Shown: one piece after another, positions 7,295 through 12,616 of the stretch
How the letters are laid out: each line of letters opens with the position of its first letter
Numbering within the stretch: position 1 is the stretch's first letter
Assembly: GCA_012799755.1 (NCBI GenBank)
Contig: JAAZKQ010000271.1
Coordinates: 1-12,616, forward strand
Length of the DNA: 12,616 nt
Reading direction: 5' to 3'
Source: Lentisphaerota bacterium
GTDB lineage: Bacteria > Verrucomicrobiota > Lentisphaeria > Oligosphaerales > Oligosphaeraceae
Translations under genes and position numbers: made by a program
The notes under the pieces: generated by a model
Told to the model about the DNA's origin: nothing
Seen by the model: only the letters and a program-made list of their open reading frames with translations
Databases searched by the model: none

Positions 7295-8472
7295 GACAGG
7301 CCGGACACGAATTCCTGGATGCGCGTCAGGGCGATCTCAATTTCCTCCAGCGATGTCGCATAGGAACAGCGGACGAAACCTTCACCACAACTGCCAAAGG
7401 CCGTACCCGGCACAACGGCGACCTGCTTCTCCTGCAAAAGGCGCTTGGCGAAACTCGTTGAATCCAGCCCGGTACTGCTGATGCACGGAAAGACGTAAAA
7501 AGCACCGCGAGGCATGAAACACGACAGCCCGATTTCATTCAGGCGCTTGACGATGACATTGCGACGCTGCTCATATTCCCGCCGCATATCTTCCCGCGGT
7601 CCTTGGCCATTCTGCAGGGCCTCAAGGGCGCCGGCCTGGGCAATACTTGACGCACAGAGCATGGAATACTGGTGAATCTTCATCATCGCTTCGATAAGAT
7701 CGGCCGGCCCGCAGGCGTAACCAATGCGGAAGCCCGTCATGGCGAAGGCTTTGCTGAAGCCATTAAGCGTCACTGTGCGCTCCTTCATCCCCGGCAGGGA
7801 CGCAATGGACGGCGTGCGCGGAATGTAGCTGATCTCTTCATAAATCTCGTCACTGAGCACCAGCAGATTATGACGAATCGCAAAATCCGCGATGCGCTGC
7901 TTGTCCGCCATGGTCAAGCCAGCGCCAGTGGGATTGTTGGGGTAATTCAGCAACAGCACTTTGCTGCGCGGCGTCAACGCCTTCTCCAAGTCCTCAACTT
8001 GCAGCACAAAGTCATTTTCCCCACGGGTCAGCACCGGAACAGGCACGGCGTGAAGCATGCGCACGCTCGGCGCGTAGGACACGTAACAGGGCTCGTGGTA
8101 CAGCACTTCGTCGCCTGGACTGAGCACGGCCCGCAAAACAATATCCAGCGCCTCGCTGACGCCGACCGTGACGATGCACTCATTCTCCGGCCGGTAATGC
8201 AGCCCGAAAGTCTCGGCGCTGTATTTGCAAATGGCCTTGCGCAGGCGCGGATCACCAAGGTTCGATGTGTAGCTGGTGTAGCCGTGGTTGATGGCGTAGA
8301 TACAAGCTTCGCGAATATGCCACGGGGTGACGAAATCCGGCTCGCCGATACCCAGCGAGATCACGTCGTCCATCGTCTGGACCAGCTCGAAAAAATCACG
8401 AATCCCACTGCGTGGAAGGCCCGCAACATGCGGCGCCACCCACTGCCTAGGGGACAATTTTGAGTCGCTCAT
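7291..8472 (-). CDS. PLP-dependent class I/II aminotransferase
   Basis: A cytoplasmic fold-type I aminotransferase of 393 residues, usual for the family. Visible motifs, numbered from the chosen start: PNNPTG (178-183, cofactor-contact Asn180), DEIY (Asp208 for the pyridine nitrogen, Tyr211), SKAFAMTGFRIG with Schiff-base Lys241, and GFVRCSY with Arg368 for the substrate carboxylate. It most resembles the aspartate/alanine and PatA-like branch. The adjacent Lrp/AsnC regulator recalls alaR-alaT (yugG-yugH) of Bacillus subtilis, so alanine transamination is a reasonable guess, but substrate cannot be read from sequence. The ATG at 8472 is preferred because AAGGA lies 8 nt upstream; an in-frame ATG at 8481 would give 396 residues but has no well-spaced site. 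The start lies 26 nt inside the regulator gene, and the stop overlaps the trmB start by 4 nt, indicating translational coupling. Confidence 0.92.
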   Translation of the reverse strand: MSDSKLSPRQWVAPHVAGLPRSGIRDFFELVQTMDDVISLGIGEPDFVTPWHIREACIYAINHGYTSYTSNLGDPRLRKAICKYSAETFGLHYRPENECIVTVGVSEALDIVLRAVLSPGDEVLYHEPCYVSYAPSVRMLHAVPVPVLTRGENDFVLQVEDLEKALTPRSKVLLLNYPNNPTGAGLTMADKQRIADFAIRHNLLVLSDEIYEEISYIPRTPSIASLPGMKERTVTLNGFSKAFAMTGFRIGYACGPADLIEAMMKIHQYSMLCASSIAQAGALEALQNGQGPREDMRREYEQRRNVIVKRLNEIGLSCFMPRGAFYVFPCISSTGLDSTSFAKRLLQEKQVAVVPGTAFGSCGEGFVRCSYATSLEEIEIALTRIQEFVSGLS

Positions 8473-8941
8473 AATGCTCATCCTTGCTTATTTGCACGCC
8501 GGCCTCCTTGTATTTCTTCAGCAGAAAGTAGGTCGCCGTTGATTTTACACCCGGCTGCGAAGCCAATTTACTCGATACGAAGGACGCGATATCCTGCAAG
8601 GACTGCCCGACGACTTCCAGGCGGAGGTCGTATTGACCCGACACCAGATAGACCGAATGCACCTCGGGAAATTTCCCCAGGCGCTCGGCGGTCATATCAA
8701 AGCCGGTGTCCCGTTCGGGTTGCACACCGACTTCAATGATGGCGCGCACTTCGCCATTTTCGGCCTCTTGATTGATGATGGCGCAGTAGCCCATGATGAC
8801 GCGGTCCCTTTCCAGCTCGCGGATGAGCGCGGCGATCTTGTCGGCGGAGCTGTTCAGTCTGTCCGCAATTTCCTTTTCAGGCATGCGGGCATTCCGCCGC
8901 AGCAGGGCCACAATTTCCTTTTTCAGCGTGTCGTCGTTCAT
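8447..8941 (-). CDS. Lrp/AsnC-family transcriptional regulator
   Basis: 164 residues. An N-terminal winged helix-turn-helix (~1-50; recognition region around ADRLNSSADKIAALIRELE) is followed by a RAM ligand-binding and oligomerisation domain (~64-142; the turn SGQYDLRLEVVG at 101-112 matches the family's G-x-YD-l pattern). A ~20-residue polar C-terminal tail extends beyond the domain. Such proteins sense amino acids and usually control neighbouring metabolic genes and themselves. The partner here is the overlapping aminotransferase gene. AGAGGA lies 6 nt before the ATG, and the LysM gene ends 62 bp upstream with no terminator visible between. A plausible operator is the dyad at 9681-9696, though Lrp sites are degenerate and that link is inference. 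Confidence 0.92.
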   Translation of the reverse strand: MNDDTLKKEIVALLRRNARMPEKEIADRLNSSADKIAALIRELERDRVIMGYCAIINQEAENGEVRAIIEVGVQPERDTGFDMTAERLGKFPEVHSVYLVSGQYDLRLEVVGQSLQDIASFVSSKLASQPGVKSTATYFLLKKYKEAGVQISKDEHYERLKIVP

Positions 8942-9003
8942 GATTTGTCCTCTGTGTTGGCTGGGTGGCGGCAGTCAGGCATTGGAGAAGTCCGCACAGG
9001 CAT

Positions 9004-9639
9004 TCACTTCGTGGGTATCTTCAACACCTGCCCAATTCGGATGACGTCACTTTTAAGCCCATTGGCTTCTCGAATGCTCTCAACGGAAACACCGGCCAAA
9101 GACGAAATACCACTGAGCGTATCGCCCTTCTGCACAACAAGTTCCTTGTAATTACCGGAATACTGCGGCGCCGGCCGCGACGCCGCGGCGCTCTTCTCAA
9201 CGCGGATGATTTCAGCGGCCATGGCCTTGCTCACGCTCTGTATTTCCTGGCTGCGGTTGGCGCGTTCCTGTTCCAAGCTGCTGCTGAGGGCATCAAAACG
9301 CTGGCGCCAGTCGCGGTCAAGGGCCTCAAAGCGATGGTCGTTGGCGGCAAGCAGATTCTGGAGGTTCTTGATGCGCTCGTCGCGGCTCGCTATCTCCTGC
9401 TCAAGAGTGAGTATCCGCGCCAGCAGCATCTTCTGATCCTCTTGCAGTACCCGCATATCGGCCTGCAAGGCGGCAATGTCGCGCTGCACTCTGCCCGCGT
9501 CATTAACGACCACGGTCGGGCGACCAGCCTGAGCATAAAGGCGGCCAGTGTCTACGTCGCCGGCCAAACTAACACTCTGCATGAAAAAAAAAGCCGCGAC
9601 GCCGGCGACGGGGAAAATATAAGAAGTAAAAATGCCCAT
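9004..9639 (-). CDS. Secreted LysM-domain coiled-coil protein
   Basis: 211 residues. A hydrophobic signal peptide (~1-26, likely cut after S-L-A) leads to a long charged helical region (~48-150) with coiled-coil character. A single LysM domain (~166-209) closes the protein, starting YKELVVQKGDTLSGISSLAG and ending IRIGQVLKIPTK. LysM binds the N-acetylglucosamine backbone of peptidoglycan, so the protein is probably periplasmic and wall-tethered, with the coil acting as spacer or oligomeriser. No enzymatic domain is visible. The frame extends upstream to a TTG at 9744, but the ATG at 9639 is clearly the start: a perfect GGAGGT lies 5 nt before it and the signal peptide begins there. It heads the five-gene minus operon under the promoter at 9676-9705. 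Confidence 0.88.
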   Translation of the reverse strand: MGIFTSYIFPVAGVAAFFFMQSVSLAGDVDTGRLYAQAGRPTVVVNDAGRVQRDIAALQADMRVLQEDQKMLLARILTLEQEIASRDERIKNLQNLLAANDHRFEALDRDWRQRFDALSSSLEQERANRSQEIQSVSKAMAAEIIRVEKSAAASRPAPQYSGNYKELVVQKGDTLSGISSLAGVSVESIREANGLKSDVIRIGQVLKIPTK

Positions 9640-9675
9640 ACGGCACCTCCGGTGAACCACGCTTCCGCTACGATA

Positions 9676-9705
9676 ATTATCTTGCAGTATTGCAAGAGAC
9701 GTAAA
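9676..9705 (-). promoter_or_regulatory. Probable promoter of the LysM-regulator-aminotransferase operon
   Basis: On the minus strand TTTACG (9705-9700, 4 of 6 consensus bases) and GATAAT (9681-9676, 5 of 6) are separated by 18 nt. Transcription would begin near 9669, giving a leader of about 30 nt that includes the GGAGGT ribosome site. The placement fits the downstream gene well. The -10 lies inside a 10-bp palindrome, GATAATTATC (9672-9681). Confidence 0.5.
9681..9696. promoter_or_regulatory. Perfect dyad, candidate operator
   Basis: CTTGCAgtatTGCAAG has perfect 6-bp arms around a 4-nt centre. It lies almost wholly within the spacer of the probable promoter at 9676-9705 and abuts the -10, where a bound dimer would block RNA polymerase. 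The size fits a dimeric helix-turn-helix protein. The Lrp/AsnC regulator encoded two genes downstream is the obvious candidate, but nothing in the sequence proves the pairing. Confidence 0.45.
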
Positions 9706-9742
9706 AAGCTTTACCTTACCGGCGAAACGCCGAAAAATCCAC

Positions 9743-9790
9743 AAAAGCCGCCGTTGTCCTGGCGATTTTTCAAGCCAGCGGGCGGCTTTT
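9743..9790. terminator. Nested hairpin with T-rich tails on both strands
   Basis: Outer arms AAAAGCCGCC (9743-9752) and GGCGGCTTTT (9781-9790) are perfect reverse complements of 10 bp. Inside them CTGGC (9759-9763) pairs with GCCAG (9774-9778) around a 10-nt loop. The plus transcript ends the stem in TTTTCTGTT, and the minus transcript ends it in TTTTGTGGATTTTT, so it can act as a bidirectional intrinsic terminator. It is oddly placed between divergent genes, 42 bp before the rsmB start. It may insulate the two sides or act as an attenuator in the rsmB leader. Confidence 0.5.
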
Positions 9791-9831
9791 CTGTTCGCTT
9801 GACTTCACCCATAAGCCACAAGGCCGCCGCC

Positions 9832-11109
9832 ATGCCCACCGCCGCTCATGGTCCCCGCAATCACGATAGCATCTTGAGCCAGTCACTGGCTGACGTGACC
9901 GCATTGCTCAGCGATGCCACACCGGGAGCAACAAAAAGCACGAAGCGGCCCGTCAGCAAACTCTCACAGCACCTGCTGCTGGCGATACAGCGCCACCGCG
10001 CCGGCATGGACTGGCTCATTGACGAACTCAGCCAAGGCCGCGTCCGACCACGCACCCGCCGCGTCCTCTGGTGGGCCATGGCGCAGATACTGTGGTCGGA
10101 CGGCGTGGCCGCACCAATCGTGACCGATGTTGCAACCGCCTATGTCAAGAAACGCCATGCGGCTGCCGAGGCCGGTTTCGTCAACGCCTTTCTGCGCCGG
10201 CTCTGTACGCAGCTGGCCGAGCTGGGGCGCGATGGCCTGACTGACGGCGCGCCGCCCTGGGTCAAACTGGAACTGCCCGAGACCCTTTGGCAACGCTGGC
10301 GGCGACAGTTAACACCCGAAGAGCTCTCAGCCATGGCCGACCTGCTGCAACAGCCGGCAGACACGGTATTTCGGCGACGGCGCTGGCCGGAAAACACCCT
10401 GCCCAAAGGCGTGGCGGCGTTATTGCAGCCCTTGCCGGCGCCGCCCTGGGCGCCTGATCAAGAGCTCTTCGTGCTAAAGAAGAGCTGCGACGGCGTTTCC
10501 TTATCGCAGATCATGGGCCGCGACAGCGTCTTTTATATCCAAGACCCCTCGACCCTGCTGGCGCCGGCCCTGCTGGCGCCCCTTCCCGGCGAACAAGTCG
10601 CCGACCTCTGCTGCGCGCCGGGCGGCAAGGCCCTGTTGCTGGCGGAAGCCCTACGCGGCCAAGGACGCCTCCATTGCTTCGACCGCGCAGAAGCAAAGCT
10701 ATCCCGCGTGCGAGAAAACCTCGCCGGCTTCGCCAACGTCAGCATCGCCGTCGGCGATGCAACCAAGCCGCAGTTGCCGTCGGCATCGCTTGACGCCCTT
10801 ATGCTTGACGTGCCCTGCAGCAACAGCGGCGTCATCCGGCGGCGGCCCGATGTGCGCTGGGCCTTCAGCGAGGCCTCTCTCCGGGAACTGACCGCGTTGC
10901 AAGCGCAAATCCTCCGCGCCGGCGCCGCACTTCTCAAGCCCGGCGGACGCCTGGTTTACAGCACGTGCAGCATCGAAAATGAGGAAAATCAGGCCCAAGT
11001 CCGCGCCTTTCTTGATTCGCATCCTGACTTCATCCTCAGCACCGAACAGCTGCTTCTGCCCACGACAACCCATGACGGCGCTTACGCCGCCCTCCTCCGC
11101 CGCGCCTGA
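9832..11109 (+). CDS. rsmB: 16S rRNA (cytosine-967-C5)-methyltransferase RsmB
   Basis: A SAM-dependent enzyme that forms 5-methylcytosine at position 967 of 16S rRNA. It has 425 residues, matching the family (about 430). Residues ~40-150 form the NusB-like RNA-binding domain, including the hallmark GFVNAFLRR (115-123). The methyltransferase domain follows: YIQDPST, motif I DLCCAPGGK (258-266), motif IV DVPCSNSGVIRRRPDVRW with Cys329 (product release), and motif VI YSTCSIENEEN with nucleophile Cys379. The frame is open from 8965, but that upstream part is antisense to the LysM and regulator genes. The ATG at 9832, with AAGG 8 nt upstream, gives the right length and N terminus. No convincing promoter was seen between it and the hairpin at 9743-9790. 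Confidence 0.92.
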   Translation: MPTAAHGPRNHDSILSQSLADVTALLSDATPGATKSTKRPVSKLSQHLLLAIQRHRAGMDWLIDELSQGRVRPRTRRVLWWAMAQILWSDGVAAPIVTDVATAYVKKRHAAAEAGFVNAFLRRLCTQLAELGRDGLTDGAPPWVKLELPETLWQRWRRQLTPEELSAMADLLQQPADTVFRRRRWPENTLPKGVAALLQPLPAPPWAPDQELFVLKKSCDGVSLSQIMGRDSVFYIQDPSTLLAPALLAPLPGEQVADLCCAPGGKALLLAEALRGQGRLHCFDRAEAKLSRVRENLAGFANVSIAVGDATKPQLPSASLDALMLDVPCSNSGVIRRRPDVRWAFSEASLRELTALQAQILRAGAALLKPGGRLVYSTCSIENEENQAQVRAFLDSHPDFILSTEQLLLPTTTHDGAYAALLRRA

Positions 11110-11190
11110 CGTTGATTTCAGCAGCAAGACGGTTATTTTTCTGAGTCGGTCTGAGGAAGCTCGCAAGTCATAACCCGGAGAAATCATCAC

Positions 11191-11691
11191 ATGTACGCCA
11201 AGATTCTTTGTTGCGCCCTGCTGTTAAGCTGTTCCGCCTTGCTGGCTGAGGAGTTCCTCCTGCGCATTGTTCTGGTCAATTCCCACACCGAAGATGTCTG
11301 GCTCGGCTGCAAAGCCGGTGCGTCAAAGAAATATGACCGCGGCGAGGATATTTTTGCCCCGCCGCCCGGCATGCAAACCGGCATGGTCACCATGCCCTCG
11401 CCCGGTGGCAAACTGCCCACTCTCTACAGGGATATCCGTGCGCCGGAACTGCCGCAGTCCTGGGAACTCAACTGCCGGCCCCACCCGGGCAAAGCCATTG
11501 AACTGAGCTGGGATAGCAGCGAGTTGCCGGCAAATCTTACCCTGACCATGACCCATCACGGCAAAACACTCAACATGCGGGAAGTCAGCACGTTGAGCAT
11601 CGCTCAATCCACCACCGTCGTTGTCACGGCCAGCGCCAAGACCGCCGCAGAGACAGCTGCGCCGGCAGACGCCGCCGCAAACGGCAAGTAA
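11191..11691 (+). CDS. Small exported protein of unknown function
   Basis: 166 residues. The hydrophobic N terminus (MYAKILCCALLLSCSALLAEE) is an export signal. It fits cleavage after LLA (before Glu20), or alternatively a lipobox LLSC with lipidated Cys14. The mature part is beta-rich without membrane segments. Recognisable words include KYDRGEDIFAPPPG, LYRDIRAPELPQSW, ELSWDSSELPANLTLTM and LNMREVST. They recall a beta-sandwich repeat in surface proteins of PVC and related bacteria, with YDxGxD, WDxxxLP and NMR landmarks; that likeness is from memory. The last ~18 residues are Ala-rich. GGAG lies 10 nt before the ATG. It follows rsmB by 81 bp and precedes the SGNH hydrolase by 18 bp, so the latter two are likely co-expressed and act together outside the cell. 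No enzymatic motif is visible. Confidence 0.78.
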   Translation: MYAKILCCALLLSCSALLAEEFLLRIVLVNSHTEDVWLGCKAGASKKYDRGEDIFAPPPGMQTGMVTMPSPGGKLPTLYRDIRAPELPQSWELNCRPHPGKAIELSWDSSELPANLTLTMTHHGKTLNMREVSTLSIAQSTTVVVTASAKTAAETAAPADAAANGK

Positions 11692-11709
11692 GTGCCCCCG
11701 AGAGTTGCC

Positions 11710-12474
11710 ATGAAGATATCATCCGCACTGACCCTGTTGTGCCTCCTGCCCATCGCCGTCGGCACCGTCGGCGCCAATGACGAAGCTGCCACAGCGGCCC
11801 AAGGTGGCCTGGCGGGCAAAACCATCGTCATCATGGGTGATTCCTCCACCACTGCCAATATGTGGCCCGAAGCCATGCAGCGTCTCTACCTGCCGGCCAG
11901 TTGCCGCGTCGTCAATACCGCTGTCGGTGGTACGCACTGGGAACATATTGCGGGACAATGGTTCCGCGCCAAGGCCGCCTTGGGCGACCAGCGTCCCGAT
12001 ATCGTCATCATCACCACCGGCGGCAATAAATTCCCCGATCCCGCCAGCAGCTATGACGATATCATCGCTCTTTGCGAGAATGCGTCTTTGCAGCCGGTCA
12101 GCCCGGAAACATACGCCGTGCTCAATCTGCGGAAAATCACCAAGGAGGCGCCCGCCGTTGATCTCTACCTCGTCTCCAATTTCTACGCGGGCAGCTTTCC
12201 TGCCAAAAACCGCACCCGCCGGGCCTACCGTACGCAACTGACGGCCCTCTGTGACTATTTTTCCTGCAATCTCATTGACCTGACCAGTCAATCAAACATC
12301 CGCGGCTACCTGGAAAAAGATCCGACACAACGGCTCTTCACCAACGACGGTGTGCATGCGGCGACAGACGCCGGCAAAGAACGCATCGCCCGCGTCATAT
12401 ACGGCACCCTGCTGCGGAATTACCCGCCGCTGAAGGAGCCTGCTCCCAGCCAAGCCGACACACCAGCGCGCTAG
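11710..12474 (+). CDS. Secreted SGNH/GDSL-family hydrolase
   Basis: 254 residues. The signal peptide spans residues 1-22 (likely cut after V-G-A). All four SGNH blocks are visible: GDSSTT with nucleophile Ser45, NTAVGGTHW with Gly74, TTGGNKF with Asn106, and NDGVH with Asp213 and His216. Block III reads G-G-N-K where G-x-N-D is commonest, but the key Asn is present. The family hydrolyses esters, often acetyl or acyl groups on polysaccharides; the target here is unknown. The frame opens at a GTG at 11692, but the ATG at 11710 is preferred: GAGAG sits 6 nt upstream and the signal peptide starts there. The gap to the preceding exported-protein gene is 18 bp, indicating one transcript. The C terminus ends in a short Pro/Ala-rich tail. 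Confidence 0.88.
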   Translation: MKISSALTLLCLLPIAVGTVGANDEAATAAQGGLAGKTIVIMGDSSTTANMWPEAMQRLYLPASCRVVNTAVGGTHWEHIAGQWFRAKAALGDQRPDIVIITTGGNKFPDPASSYDDIIALCENASLQPVSPETYAVLNLRKITKEAPAVDLYLVSNFYAGSFPAKNRTRRAYRTQLTALCDYFSCNLIDLTSQSNIRGYLEKDPTQRLFTNDGVHAATDAGKERIARVIYGTLLRNYPPLKEPAPSQADTPAR

Positions 12475-12616
12475 AAGTCATCCGAAAAGAGGTAGAAGGT
12501 GATTTTTGCCTGTCGCAAGCGTTTTTATCAGCCCTTCTTTAGCCGTAAAATAGATACAATTACCACACAAACAACGGAGAAAAGCTTAGCTCCTGCCTTT
12601 GGCAACTGACGCTCAG
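12475..12616. other. Terminal non-coding stretch
   Basis: AT-rich relative to the gene before it. No hairpin terminator is evident after the hydrolase stop. TACAAT (12555-12560) could be a -10 for a gene beyond the window, but no good -35 accompanies it. CGGAGAAA (12581-12588) looks like a ribosome site, yet no ATG follows within range. Confidence 0.4.

Noticed and set aside
7672..8463. 263-codon plus frame antisense to the aminotransferase
   Set aside because: Shadow of a gene whose lysine, aspartate and arginine catalytic residues are all intact.
9640..9744. N-terminal extension of the LysM protein from a TTG codon
   Set aside because: The extension would bury the signal peptide and cover the promoter and dyad. 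The ATG at 9639 has a perfect GGAGGT.
8965..9831. Upstream extension of the rsmB frame
   Set aside because: It is antisense to the LysM gene and reaches the AsnC spacer. RsmB proteins are about 430 residues, which the ATG at 9832 gives.

Overview
The window reads as chromosomal DNA from an anaerobic, polysaccharide-using, Gram-negative-type bacterium. My best guess is a member of the PVC group, near Lentisphaerae/Victivallales. The evidence is a very large secreted clan GH-A glycosidase-like protein, a glycyl radical enzyme (an oxygen-sensitive enzyme class), several signal-peptide proteins, and short dispersed-looking repeats of kinds I associate with PVC genomes. This placement rests on general resemblance and not on a database match. 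No rRNA, tRNA, CRISPR array, transposase or phage gene was seen.

Layout. Bases 1-532 hold no convincing gene, only a short 14-bp tandem repeat. Bases 533-3529 (+) encode a 998-residue secreted glycosidase-like protein that is visibly more AT-rich than everything to its right. A short spacer with a GCAGATT/CTGATC repeat separates it from a convergent glycyl radical enzyme gene (3666-5873, -), which has its own probable promoter. From 9639 leftwards runs a compact minus-strand cluster: a secreted LysM coiled-coil protein, an Lrp/AsnC-type regulator, a class I/II aminotransferase, TrmB (tRNA m7G46 methyltransferase) and a membrane-anchored coiled-coil protein. The regulator/aminotransferase and aminotransferase/trmB junctions overlap, so these genes are probably co-transcribed and translationally coupled. 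To the right, a plus-strand set runs away from a shared divergent control region: rsmB (16S rRNA m5C967 methyltransferase), a small exported protein of unknown function, and a secreted SGNH/GDSL hydrolase.

How the genes may work together. The minus operon mixes housekeeping (tRNA modification), amino-acid metabolism (regulator plus aminotransferase, an arrangement like alaR-alaT of Bacillus subtilis) and envelope proteins (LysM, membrane coiled coil). The glycosidase and the SGNH hydrolase could both act on extracellular carbohydrate. The glycyl radical enzyme would act on a small fermentable substrate in the cytoplasm. It needs a radical-SAM activase, and none is encoded in the window.

Most notable points. 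The glycyl radical enzyme has a C-x-E active site, unlike pyruvate formate-lyase, and no neighbouring activase. The glycosidase has unusual architecture, different base composition and repeats on both sides. The divergent control region at 9640-9831 carries a perfect dyad lying inside a promoter spacer and a long nested hairpin upstream of rsmB. I do not see clear evidence of a wholly new multi-gene system. The best candidates for something undescribed are the glycyl radical enzyme and the exported protein/SGNH hydrolase pair.
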